Source of the DNA: UBA6136 sp041178325 | GTDB lineage: Bacteria; Pseudomonadota; Gammaproteobacteria; Methylococcales; Methylococcaceae | NCBI GenBank assembly: GCA_041178325.1 | Contig: JBEGVN010000027.1 | Coordinates: forward strand, 1 to 64,000 | Length of the DNA stretch: 64,000 nucleotides | Direction: 5' to 3' | Part shown: positions 43,901 through 53,085 of the stretch, one piece after another | Position numbering within the stretch: position 1 is the stretch's first letter | Layout: the number at the start of each line of letters is the position of its first letter | Program-made: the position numbers and the translations under genes | Notes under the pieces: model-generated | Told to the model about the DNA's origin: nothing | Database searches by the model: none | The model's input: only the letters and a program-made list of their open reading frames with translations

Positions 43901-45831
43901 GAAGGTCCAGGGTCGCCGCTCAGTTCATGCACCTTTGACAGGACAAAAATAGAGGCGATTTCTGTCAGATGTCCATCATCCATGGTCGTCAGATTCTGAT
44001 CGATACGAACAAGACATCCATCCGGGTTGCATAACGTTTTATAGATCGAGACGTAACCGATCTGATAGCGCGCTGTTAGTGCCTGTAACCAGTTCTCCGT
44101 GTCCTTTGTGCGCGAATCCAAGGCATCTATGATTCGTGTCGGCAGGATTTTCTGTTTTTGCTTAACGTAATCTTCCAGCAATATCCTGGGCAATGCCTTT
44201 TTCCATAAGGGTGGTGGCCCGTAAATGACCAGATTCTTGACGCCACTTTCCCGAAGCACCTTGATCGTCGATTCGAATTCATCCTGGTGGCCATGTTTAA
44301 AAATGCCATCCCAATTGCCCGCGATAATGACGGTGTCATAGCCATGGGTTTTCAAATGGTCCATCACAAACTGAGTGATTTCAGGGCAGTGAGGATATTC
44401 ACGGATCGAAAACCCCTGAATCGGAGCGCAGGCCATGGCAGTCAATTGACTGATTGTCGCTGCATGCCCCCATTGGGCCACAATCCCCGGATATAGCTGT
44501 GCAGCATAAGAGTCACCCCAAAGGAGAATACGCTTTTGGGGTTTATTTTCGAAGGGGGTGGAGGGGGCGATATCGGGCAAGCAGGCTGGTTTGAAATCGC
44601 CGAAGCTTTGGTGATCCAAAAGGAAACACTCACCAAACCGCCACGATTTTGGAAACGGAGGTTTATCGATGGTGAGTTCACGAGGCAATTCGGGATAGCG
44701 CATTGGAAATCCCTTGGTTCTTGAAATGACGATGCCCATCACGGCAATGCAAAGCGCCAGGATGATCAAGGTATTGATCAGAATGCGCCCATTTCGATAG
44801 GGCTTTAAAGGTTTTTCAACCCAGTGATAGGTTGCTATCGAAAGAAGGAGTGCAAGTATTCCCGCAGCTGAAATCGTGAAGTGATTCGCTGCCTGGTCTG
44901 GCCAGTGATGAAGAAAAGAAAGGATGGGCCAATGCCAGAGATACAGGGGATAGCTGATGAGGCCTATCCCGGTCATCAGCGGGTTAGTCAATATCCAGCG
45001 CGAAGCATCGGATTCAGCACCCACCCAGATCAATAGAGAGGCACCCAGCACCGGGGGGAGGGCATAAGCGCCAGGAAAAGGCGTTTGCCCATTAAGAACA
45101 AAGGCACTGGAGATGATCAGGACCATCCCCAACAATGACAGCAGAGTGCAAGCGAAAGGGGGGGCAACGCGTTGGGCCTTGGGAAGAAAAAAGAGCGTTG
45201 ATCCGCTTAGTAACTCCCATGCCCGCATCCAGGGAAGAAAATAGGCAGCCGTGGGCTCGGCATATACACCCCAAATGCTGATCAGGAGCGAGATGAACCC
45301 CAAACCGATGATCATACGTCTGCAGCTTAGATGATTTGCGCGCAACCCCATCACCAAGAGGGGAAAGATCAGGTAGAACTGCTCTTCGATGCTCAGTGAC
45401 CACATGTGTGCCAAGGGCTTGAGCTTGATATCGGCGTCGAAATAACCTGATTCCCGCTTCAGAGTGAAGTTCTCGAAAAAACCCATCGTAGAGGCCAAAT
45501 GGCGACCTAAACGGCTGTAATCAATCGGAAGGAAAAAAAACCAGCCCCAGAGGATTGTGCTCGCCAAAACCAGCAAAAGTGCGGGGAAAAGCCGGCAGAT
45601 TCTCGCTTTGTAAAATGAGACGATCGAGAATTGATTCTGTCGGTGTCTTTGAATGATCAGGCTAGTGATCAGATAGCCTGATATGACAAAAAAAACATCG
45701 ACACCAACATATCCTCCCGGCATTAGGTCCGGAAAGAGGTGAAAAAGAATGACAAGGAGAATGGCTATGGCGCGCAGCCCATCGATCTCCGGACGATAAA
45801 TCAGGTGTGTATTTGAGGTGGGTAAAGACAT
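43885..45831 (-). CDS. AT3-SGNH O-acyltransferase (OafA/YrhL type), copy 2
   Basis: 648 residues with the same architecture as its neighbour: YRPEIDGLRAIAILLVILFHLFP at the start, GGYVGVDVFFVISGYLITS, HMWSLSIEEQFYL, about ten helices, then an SGNH domain with LLWGDSYAAQL near residue 435 and DDGHLTE near residue 618. It should acylate a surface polysaccharide, and both catalytic domains look intact. Start chosen at 45831. Divergent from the secreted Ig-repeat gene across 205 bp, in which I see no clear promoter. Confidence 0.9.
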   Translation of the reverse strand: MSLPTSNTHLIYRPEIDGLRAIAILLVILFHLFPDLMPGGYVGVDVFFVISGYLITSLIIQRHRQNQFSIVSFYKARICRLFPALLLVLASTILWGWFFFLPIDYSRLGRHLASTMGFFENFTLKRESGYFDADIKLKPLAHMWSLSIEEQFYLIFPLLVMGLRANHLSCRRMIIGLGFISLLISIWGVYAEPTAAYFLPWMRAWELLSGSTLFFLPKAQRVAPPFACTLLSLLGMVLIISSAFVLNGQTPFPGAYALPPVLGASLLIWVGAESDASRWILTNPLMTGIGLISYPLYLWHWPILSFLHHWPDQAANHFTISAAGILALLLSIATYHWVEKPLKPYRNGRILINTLIILALCIAVMGIVISRTKGFPMRYPELPRELTIDKPPFPKSWRFGECFLLDHQSFGDFKPACLPDIAPSTPFENKPQKRILLWGDSYAAQLYPGIVAQWGHAATISQLTAMACAPIQGFSIREYPHCPEITQFVMDHLKTHGYDTVIIAGNWDGIFKHGHQDEFESTIKVLRESGVKNLVIYGPPPLWKKALPRILLEDYVKQKQKILPTRIIDALDSRTKDTENWLQALTARYQIGYVSIYKTLCNPDGCLVRIDQNLTTMDDGHLTEIASIFVLSKVHELSGDPGPSQRAN

Positions 45832-46036
45832 GCTGGCGAGTTGAGTATCGATTGCGCTCTCTTGATTAATTTGAGGTTAAGCACGGCCAGACCTCTATCC
45901 CACGGAACAAAAAAGATGTGATCGCCCTCGAGGCTTTACAAAAGCAGAGGAACGATGAATCATTCGCGATAGTTATATGCTGGACGATCAGCGTTCTTCC
46001 ATCGCCTTATAGTTGACGATTAACGGGTCGCAATAG

Positions 46037-48865
46037 ATGCATAACTTAATCAGTTGGAGTTCAGGGGTGCTGTTTCGAAGGAGTATTCAGTTCCTCCTTC
46101 TCTCTCTTTTTATTCAAGGTGCAACGGCTGCAAGCTCCAAAGGAACTGACTTCTGGTTCGCCTTCCCCCGGGGTAGTTACCTCGCAACCAATGACTCTGC
46201 CACTATATCCTTCGTCATTACCGGAACACCCGGGACCACGGGAAGCATTACGTCCCCCATCTTGAACGGTTCAACGACCAGTTCTTTCACGCTGGATACA
46301 AATGGCTACGCCCAGTTTTCTCGTTCATTCTCAGCACCATCTACCAGCGATCCTGACGTCTATCAAACAAAGGGGAATGACGAGATCGGCTCGCGCTCAT
46401 TCCACGTGACCGCTGCCGCCAGCATCTCCATTCAGCCATATTTTGACGCCCTTCCGTACACTATCCCTCAGGCATCCGTTGCGAGTTGGCAGGCGATACC
46501 CACCGATGCCCTGGGGAATGAGTATTTCGTTCTGGCTTACGGTAATCCTTCCACGGCGAGCAGCACAGAGGGCACAGAGTTTGTCATTGTTGGAACGGTC
46601 AATGGGACTTCAGTCACAATTACGCCCTCCGTTGCCGTAGGGAGCCGTGCAGCGGGTGTCGCTTATCAGATTACCTTAGATCAGGGTCAAACTTACCGGG
46701 CTGCGACAGGGGCCGCCAACGCAGATCTCACTGGAACACTCATCAGCGCAACTCAGAACATTGCGGTCATAGCCGGTCACACCTGTGCCCGAATTCCAAC
46801 TTCAACGTCGATTTGTAGTACGGTTCTGGAGCAGCTCTTCCCCACAAGCGGGTGGGCCAGAAGATTCATTCTATCCCCATTGGCGGGTCTTCTTGCTGGA
46901 ACGAACGGCGATCGTGTTCGTTTCATTGCCAATTCGGATGGTACCGTCGTCACTGTCAACAACACCTCAGTGCCGCTGAATCGCGGCCAGTGGTACGAGA
47001 CCTCACTGAATTCCTCTACAGGTAGCAATCCCCCGCCGCTTAGCACCCTGATTACCAGCAACTTCCCCATCATGGTTGCACAGTATATGAAGGATCGGAG
47101 CGACTATCTCCCGTCCAACGCGTTTGAACCTTCAATGCTTATGGTGCCTGGTTACGATCATTACCTGACCAGTATGACATTCAACCTGCCGACCAATGGT
47201 TTTAGACTGTATGCCAACCTCGTTGTGCCGACAAGTCTGGTCGGGTCAGTGACTCTCGATGGAACCATAATTAGCGCAATTAACTCTGGATACATCAGCT
47301 CTGTTGGCTCTACGGATTACTCCCAGGCAATTCTTCCGATCACTCCGACCGGCGGGACACCCACTGGAAATCACACCATTTTGGGTCCATTACCTTTCGG
47401 TGCCATGATTTATGGACAACCCACATCTGATTCCGGTCCGTACAGGGGGTTTGGCTCTATCGCCGGCTTTAATATGCCGACGATTCCGCGTGCAAGCACG
47501 GTCACCGTGACGCCAGCATCCGGAAAGTTTCAGCTGAATACACGCAATTGTTTCACTGCGACTCTCTTGACGAGTTCAGGGTTACCGGTACCGGATGCGT
47601 CAGTGACGTTTGTCGTTTCGGGGGTCGACTCTGGCACCCAGTATGCCAGCACCGATTCCAGCGGGAGTACTACGCTTTGCTATACCGGCACCCAATTGGG
47701 TACGGATACGCTGATCGTAAAGGCATCAGCCAGCAGCGTCGAATCTTCACCGGTTACTATTCAATGGATACAAACCAATTTAGAGCAACTTATCCTGACC
47801 GTAAATTCTATTCCTGTTTCTACTTCTCCAGTTATAGGTGATACCGTTTGCGTGAAATCCACCCTTAAGGACAATCTGGGAGCCCCGATATCCGGAACCA
47901 TCGTGAATTTCTCAGTTACGGGTGCCAACCCGGGAACAGGGCAGGCCACTAGCGACAAGAACGGAGCAATCGAGTATTGCTACCAGGGCAAGAATCTAGG
48001 AGCAGACACGGTTGCAGCCTCCGTTACTTTTTCCAATGGCGATAAGATCTCACAGGATATTACCTTCAGCTGGCAATCGGCAGTAAGCAGTATCGCTCTG
48101 AGTGGTAGCGTGTCTGAAACCAAGGTCGGAAATCGGGTTTGTGTCAGTGCTAATGCATTGGATGCTCAGGGAAAAGGTGTCAGTAACATCGCTATTGATT
48201 TTGTGGTCAGTGGTGCAGAAATATTAACCGGAACGAGTCTGACCGGCTCCTCCGGCATTGCAGAGTACTGCTATATCCCCGGAAGTGCCGGGGTGGACAG
48301 CATTTCGGCGACCACAGGTTCAGTTTCTTCCGAAAGTGCGGTCAAGGTTACCGTTGCTTCAAATCCCAGCTGTGATGTTGTCTCTGCATCGAGCAAATCC
48401 TCTCTCACTCACGATCTGCTTTCGAGTTGCCTGATCTCTTATGCAAAGAATCCAGATCAATCAGCTTATGATAAGTGTCAATCCGAGGCCAAGGCGTCTT
48501 TTGTGACGTTGATTCAGGCCAGCAATACGAGTGCAGGCTGCCTTGCTTCGAATGGGACTGAGGCCAAGGCGGATCAGCTGGTCTCGTACCTTCTTCCTGT
48601 GCTTTCACCTATTTTGAATGAAGAAATCTCGTCCCTAAAAGTTCTGGGACAGGCAAAAGGATTGCGACGATTCGGCACAATTGCCACCCAGATTTCAAAA
48701 TCAATGGATGCCTGCCTCAGTTCTGGTGGGTCGTTCAATCAGCCCAAAGTGACGGATACATTCGAATCCTTGTTTGCCCTGTCAGGAAATTCGGTCCTCA
48801 GTGTGAACCCGAGAGCGTATGTCCAGTTCATGCGAGACGCCTGTTCATCAATCCTCTCTTTCTAG
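46037..48865 (+). CDS. Large secreted protein: IgGFc-binding-like N-terminus plus three Ig-like (Big_1-type) repeats
   Basis: 942 residues. A signal peptide ends near FIQGATA (about residue 35; an in-frame GTG at 46067 with GGAG upstream is an alternative start). The mature protein opens SKGTDFWFAFPRG, like IgGFc-binding N-terminal domains, to about residue 485. Three tandem repeats of about 95 residues follow (about 490-780). Each has a PVPDASVTFVVSG-like strand set and exactly one Cys pair (RNCF/TLCY, DTVCV/IEYCY, NRVCV/AEYCY), so one disulfide per repeat is likely. A helical, Cys-containing tail of about 160 residues ends the protein. There is no LPXTG, barrel or membrane anchor. It is probably a surface adhesin or filament and the first gene of the TssLM operon. 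Confidence 0.75.
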   Translation: MHNLISWSSGVLFRRSIQFLLLSLFIQGATAASSKGTDFWFAFPRGSYLATNDSATISFVITGTPGTTGSITSPILNGSTTSSFTLDTNGYAQFSRSFSAPSTSDPDVYQTKGNDEIGSRSFHVTAAASISIQPYFDALPYTIPQASVASWQAIPTDALGNEYFVLAYGNPSTASSTEGTEFVIVGTVNGTSVTITPSVAVGSRAAGVAYQITLDQGQTYRAATGAANADLTGTLISATQNIAVIAGHTCARIPTSTSICSTVLEQLFPTSGWARRFILSPLAGLLAGTNGDRVRFIANSDGTVVTVNNTSVPLNRGQWYETSLNSSTGSNPPPLSTLITSNFPIMVAQYMKDRSDYLPSNAFEPSMLMVPGYDHYLTSMTFNLPTNGFRLYANLVVPTSLVGSVTLDGTIISAINSGYISSVGSTDYSQAILPITPTGGTPTGNHTILGPLPFGAMIYGQPTSDSGPYRGFGSIAGFNMPTIPRASTVTVTPASGKFQLNTRNCFTATLLTSSGLPVPDASVTFVVSGVDSGTQYASTDSSGSTTLCYTGTQLGTDTLIVKASASSVESSPVTIQWIQTNLEQLILTVNSIPVSTSPVIGDTVCVKSTLKDNLGAPISGTIVNFSVTGANPGTGQATSDKNGAIEYCYQGKNLGADTVAASVTFSNGDKISQDITFSWQSAVSSIALSGSVSETKVGNRVCVSANALDAQGKGVSNIAIDFVVSGAEILTGTSLTGSSGIAEYCYIPGSAGVDSISATTGSVSSESAVKVTVASNPSCDVVSASSKSSLTHDLLSSCLISYAKNPDQSAYDKCQSEAKASFVTLIQASNTSAGCLASNGTEAKADQLVSYLLPVLSPILNEEISSLKVLGQAKGLRRFGTIATQISKSMDACLSSGGSFNQPKVTDTFESLFALSGNSVLSVNPRAYVQFMRDACSSILSF

Positions 48866-48911
48866 CCCGGTCTCAAGGCCGAATGAGTCACTGTTAAGGA
48901 GCCACTTCATC

Positions 48912-51278
48912 ATGAAACTTGAACTTCGGATCAGTGTTCTTTCGGCACTGGGGGTGATACTTGGCTGTACGCCTGCTGTGGTCAGTCAGCAGGAGATGGC
49001 GCGTGCTGTCGAAGGATATATTGTCGACGTCAACAAACTGGCAGTCGTGGATTGCCTTTTACCGGGCCAAATGCGAAAGCTCGGTTCTTCCATGAGCTAT
49101 GTTTCTGCCCGTCGCCCTGTTCGTACGACAGAGGCCGATTGTGAAGTCCGAGGGGGTGAATATGTTGCCTACGACAGAGCGAATTACTCAAGTGCCCTGA
49201 ATGTCTGGCTGGAAAAAGCAAAGGAAGGAGACGCGACTGCGCAGTTATATGTTGGCCAGATTTATGAAAAAGGCCTCGGCCGCTCCCCCGATTATGCAGA
49301 GGCTGCTGCCTGGTATCGGAAATCCGCTGAGCAAGGCAACTCACAAGCACAAATCAACCTTGGACAGCTCTATGAAAAAGGCTTGGGCGTTCCCAAGCAA
49401 GCCCAAGCAGCCATAGAGCTCTATGCCAAGGCCACGGGTCTTGAGCGCTTAGGGGTTGATTATTCAGCCGCCACCTCCGATAAGGCTCAGGCTGTATCGA
49501 CGCGTAGTTCAGGAACGCAGTCAGGCGCCTACGCGATCACGATCCAATCCAAGGGAGGTTCTGAAGACGCGCAACAGAATGCCGAACTCAAGGCCTTGCG
49601 CGATCAGCTCCAACAGGCTCAGCAGCAGGTCATTGAACAACAGGATAAGCTCCTTAAAACACAAACCGCACTCGCCTTGGCCTCCGATGATAAGGCGCAA
49701 AAGACAACCGCCCAAGATTCTGGCTCCGCCGCACGTGTGAGCGAGTTGGAAGCAGAGCTTAAGAAAACACAACAAAGCCTCAAAGATGAACAAGACCGGC
49801 TCAGCCGAATGAATCGGAACATTCAAAAAGAGCGTGAAAATGCAAGTCGGGAGCTAGCGCAGGCGCGAAAGACAGCTGAAACTAACAAACAAGCAGCCTC
49901 CTCATCAGCAAAAGGGGATTCAAGTCGCCTCGAGGAAGCCAAGCAGGAGGCGATTCGTATTCAATCCGAACTCGAAACGCTCCTTCAGGCGTTTACGACC
50001 CAATCAACCGAGTTGACGGCCTGGATCACAGCTAATGCAAGCAAATCTGATCCTGGCATGCGCTCGAAGATTGATCAAAGGAAGCAGGATCTGCAGCAGC
50101 AGTCTCTCCATATCAAGGAGGTGAAAGCAAAGCTTACGAACGCGAATAACCAGATAGCCAAAATTGAAGCCGAACAATCGTCCATGCTGGCATCCAATGG
50201 GCCGAGGATCGAAATCACCGATCCCCCCACCGTTCTGACCCGCGGTATTCAGGCCATCCAGGCAGCCAACACCAAAATCATAAAGGGGCGAATTATTCCT
50301 CCAGCGATCAAGTCGCTTAGTTTTAATGGCAATCCTCTGGCTTACGATTCACAGGGCAACTTTGCCTTGAACCTCGAATCCGCGACGGCACCCAATCTCC
50401 TCATCAAGGCGATTACTGCCTCAGGAGGTGAGGTCGAAGCCCGATTCGCATTGATGGATTCGAATGTGGGTCAAGCCGAAACCCCCTCTGGAGCTGCCAG
50501 CGCGCCGTCGTCAGATGTGAACCCCAAGGGGATTGAGCTCGGCCGGTTTTATGCGCTGATTATTGGTAACAGCGATTATTCGCGATATCCACACCTCAAT
50601 ACCCCCACCAGTGACGCCAAGAGCGTTGAGGTTTTACTTCGCGAACGATATGGCTTTACTACGCGGATGATTGTTAATGGCAACCGGCATGACATCATGA
50701 CGGCGTTCAATGAAATGCAGGCACGTGTTTCAGAAAACGATAATTTGCTCATTTACTATGCGGGACATGGTGAAATTGATGCAAAGACGAAGGAGGCTTA
50801 CTGGCTTCCGGTTGATGCAGAGGTGGGCAATTCCGCAAATTGGATAGCCAGCAAATCGGTCACGGATCTCATAGGGATCATGCCGGCGCGTCACGTCATG
50901 GTGGTTAGTGACAGTTGCTATTCGGGGGCGATGAGTGGGTCAGCTGTAGCCAAACTTCCCCCTGACATTGATGCCGAGAAAAAACTGAAATGGCTTAAGG
51001 TCATGGCGACACGGAAGGGAAGAACTGTGTTGACCTCTGGGGAGGTCAAACCCGTACTTGATTCAGGTGGCGATGGTCATTCGGTATTTGCACAATCCTT
51101 TCTCAAAGCGCTGCGCTCGGGGAAAGGGCTGATCGAAGATTACGAAATTTATCGGGTGGTCTCGCAAGAAGTCTCGCAAGCTGCAGGACGATTGGGATTT
51201 AGCCAAACACCCACGTATGCGCCTTTACAGTATGCGGGTCATGAGGGAAGTCCCTTTATTTTCAGGCCAACGCTCTGA
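48912..51278 (+). CDS. Lipoprotein with Sel1 repeats, coiled coil and caspase-like (C14) domain
   Basis: 788 residues from the ATG at 48912, chosen because AAGGAG lies 10 bases upstream and a lipobox follows (GVILGCTP, Cys 19; Thr at +2 suggests the outer membrane). Two Sel1 repeats (about 97-170: ALNVWLEKAKEGDATAQLYVG, KGLG) lead into a long Gln/Glu/Lys-rich coiled coil (about 215-430). A small beta domain follows. The last 240 residues are a caspase-fold domain: GRFYALIIGNSDYS (about 543), the His of IYYAGHGE (about 615) and the Cys of VSDSCYSGAM (about 666). Both catalytic residues are present, so protease activity in the periplasm is plausible. It lies 34 bp before the kinase gene. Confidence 0.85.
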   Translation: MKLELRISVLSALGVILGCTPAVVSQQEMARAVEGYIVDVNKLAVVDCLLPGQMRKLGSSMSYVSARRPVRTTEADCEVRGGEYVAYDRANYSSALNVWLEKAKEGDATAQLYVGQIYEKGLGRSPDYAEAAAWYRKSAEQGNSQAQINLGQLYEKGLGVPKQAQAAIELYAKATGLERLGVDYSAATSDKAQAVSTRSSGTQSGAYAITIQSKGGSEDAQQNAELKALRDQLQQAQQQVIEQQDKLLKTQTALALASDDKAQKTTAQDSGSAARVSELEAELKKTQQSLKDEQDRLSRMNRNIQKERENASRELAQARKTAETNKQAASSSAKGDSSRLEEAKQEAIRIQSELETLLQAFTTQSTELTAWITANASKSDPGMRSKIDQRKQDLQQQSLHIKEVKAKLTNANNQIAKIEAEQSSMLASNGPRIEITDPPTVLTRGIQAIQAANTKIIKGRIIPPAIKSLSFNGNPLAYDSQGNFALNLESATAPNLLIKAITASGGEVEARFALMDSNVGQAETPSGAASAPSSDVNPKGIELGRFYALIIGNSDYSRYPHLNTPTSDAKSVEVLLRERYGFTTRMIVNGNRHDIMTAFNEMQARVSENDNLLIYYAGHGEIDAKTKEAYWLPVDAEVGNSANWIASKSVTDLIGIMPARHVMVVSDSCYSGAMSGSAVAKLPPDIDAEKKLKWLKVMATRKGRTVLTSGEVKPVLDSGGDGHSVFAQSFLKALRSGKGLIEDYEIYRVVSQEVSQAAGRLGFSQTPTYAPLQYAGHEGSPFIFRPTL

Positions 51279-51312
51279 CGGTCTCTCGGTTTAGATTCAC
51301 AGGCCAATCCCT

Positions 51313-53085
51313 ATGACCGATCAGTCCGCATCGACTCTTCATTATCTTGAGCGTCTCTATAACGGGGAAATCACTCTGGATGACCTTCGGGATTGTCTCG
51401 CGCACGAGTGTGAAAAATCCCCCACGGCAAAAACGGAGATACTCGGGATCTTGGAATCTGAGCGGGCTCATGGTCGGATTCCTCCGGCGATTCACCAGAT
51501 TCTTATGGCAGGTCTAAAGCAAGACGATTCTGGAGTCGAGAGTCCTACATTGATCGGGACTCCAGCATCCAAGAGTCCCACTCATTTGGATGCTGAGACG
51601 GTCATGGCATCGGCGGCTTCAACGGGTGCCTCTCGTTTGGATGCTCACACCGTCATCGCATCGACCGATTCCGATAGCCAGCCAACCTTTATGGTCAGTC
51701 CAGCTTCCCGGAATAGCAGTGATTTAGCCGAGGGAGAGACCCGGGGAGACACATTCCGTCCAAGTTCAAACACAGCACCTAACGAGCTCAAGCCAGGTTC
51801 GGTACTTAAAGATCAATATGTCATCGAGTCAACGCTTGGTGCCGGTGGCATGGGCATGGTGTTTAAAGCCCGTGACCTCCTGATGGAGGAGATGAAAGAT
51901 CGCGAACCCTACGTTGCGATTAAGGTTCTTCGACCGGAATACCAGGGCGATCAGACTTTGCTGATTTCATTGCAGCGGGAGTTCAGAAAAGCCCAAAAGC
52001 TTTCACACCCGAATATTGTAGGGATGATGGATTTCACCCGTGATCAATCTTCCGGCGCGGTCTTCATCACCATGCAGTACCTGAAGGGGCGGACGCTAGG
52101 TGATTTGATTCAAGAGAAATTTCCCAATGGAATGCCGCTTGAAAAAGCAATTCCCATCATCCGGGGCATGGCTTCGGCGCTCGATTATGCCCATCGCCAG
52201 AACATCATTCACCTGGATTTTAAACCGGGTAACGTTTTTATCTGTGAAAACGGGGACGTGAAGGTTTTGGATTTCGGTATCGCTGGTTTTGGGGACGCAA
52301 AAACACAGGATCAGGAAAAAACAGTATTCAACGCCCTAGACCTTGGTGCGTTGACCCCATCCTACGCCAGCCTTGAAATGATTGATCATCATGGAGGTGG
52401 TGCGGAGAACTACCGTCCTGACCCAAAAGATGATGTCTACGCCTTGGGATGTGTAGTCTATGAACTTTTAACCGGCCGACACCCTTATGGTCGTGCATCT
52501 GCAAAGGATGCTTTTCTCTCAGGATTATCCGCAAAGGAGCCCTCGGGGCTCGGCAAGAGACGATGGTCGCAGTTAAAGCGCGCTTTGGCCTTCAGTCGTG
52601 CAGAACGGCTGGAGTCTGTTGAAGCACTGCTCAAGACATTTGAGCCCTTTTCGCTCATTACCCCCAAAACGCTTGGCGCTTTGGTCGTGACATCGGCGTT
52701 GACGGTTGCGGGATTCAAATACTTTCAGCAACCTGCCATGGAATGCCAGTCGCCGGTCTTGAGTGAGGCGGATACTCTCAAGGTCAAGGATCTCCTTGAG
52801 GTTGCTGCCGTTGATATGGATGTCGGTTATCTGACCTCGCCGCCGGCCAGCAACGCATTGCTCGCTTATCAGGAAGTTCTCAAGCTGGATCCTTGTAATC
52901 TCGATGCAGCAGGGGGATTGGCCAAAATTGCGGCCGCCGAAGAACAAGAGGGTTGGGCTGCATTTGAAGGGGGCGACACCCAACTGGCGCTTGAGAAAGT
53001 GACGGATGGCCTCAAAGCGGCCCCTCATCACGAAGGTTTATTGGCGCTTAAAAAGAAGCTCACCCAAAGCTCGGTTAGTCCATGA
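51313..53085 (+). CDS. ppkA: Transmembrane Ser/Thr protein kinase (PpkA-like)
   Basis: 590 residues. Residues 1-165 are low-complexity, with four Thr-hydrophobic-hydrophobic sites (T79, T96, T113, T125) in repeated contexts (PTLIG, LDAETVMAS, LDAHTVIAS, PTFMV). The kinase domain (about 168-430) has the Gly loop LGAGGMGMVFKA, VAIKVLR, HLDFKPGN (Arg of HRD replaced by Leu) and VLDFGIAG. A single membrane helix (about 455-473) leads to a roughly 115-residue periplasmic TPR-like domain with two Cys. It should phosphorylate TssL and possibly itself. The stop overlaps the barrel gene by 4 bases. Confidence 0.88.
   Translation: MTDQSASTLHYLERLYNGEITLDDLRDCLAHECEKSPTAKTEILGILESERAHGRIPPAIHQILMAGLKQDDSGVESPTLIGTPASKSPTHLDAETVMASAASTGASRLDAHTVIASTDSDSQPTFMVSPASRNSSDLAEGETRGDTFRPSSNTAPNELKPGSVLKDQYVIESTLGAGGMGMVFKARDLLMEEMKDREPYVAIKVLRPEYQGDQTLLISLQREFRKAQKLSHPNIVGMMDFTRDQSSGAVFITMQYLKGRTLGDLIQEKFPNGMPLEKAIPIIRGMASALDYAHRQNIIHLDFKPGNVFICENGDVKVLDFGIAGFGDAKTQDQEKTVFNALDLGALTPSYASLEMIDHHGGGAENYRPDPKDDVYALGCVVYELLTGRHPYGRASAKDAFLSGLSAKEPSGLGKRRWSQLKRALAFSRAERLESVEALLKTFEPFSLITPKTLGALVVTSALTVAGFKYFQQPAMECQSPVLSEADTLKVKDLLEVAAVDMDVGYLTSPPASNALLAYQEVLKLDPCNLDAAGGLAKIAAAEEQEGWAAFEGGDTQLALEKVTDGLKAAPHHEGLLALKKKLTQSSVSP

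Noticed and set aside
51313..53085. Idea that the kinase is a pseudokinase because HRD reads HLD
   Set aside because: The catalytic Asp, the Lys of VAIK, the KPGN Asn and DFG are all present. Only the Arg is changed, as in active non-RD kinases.
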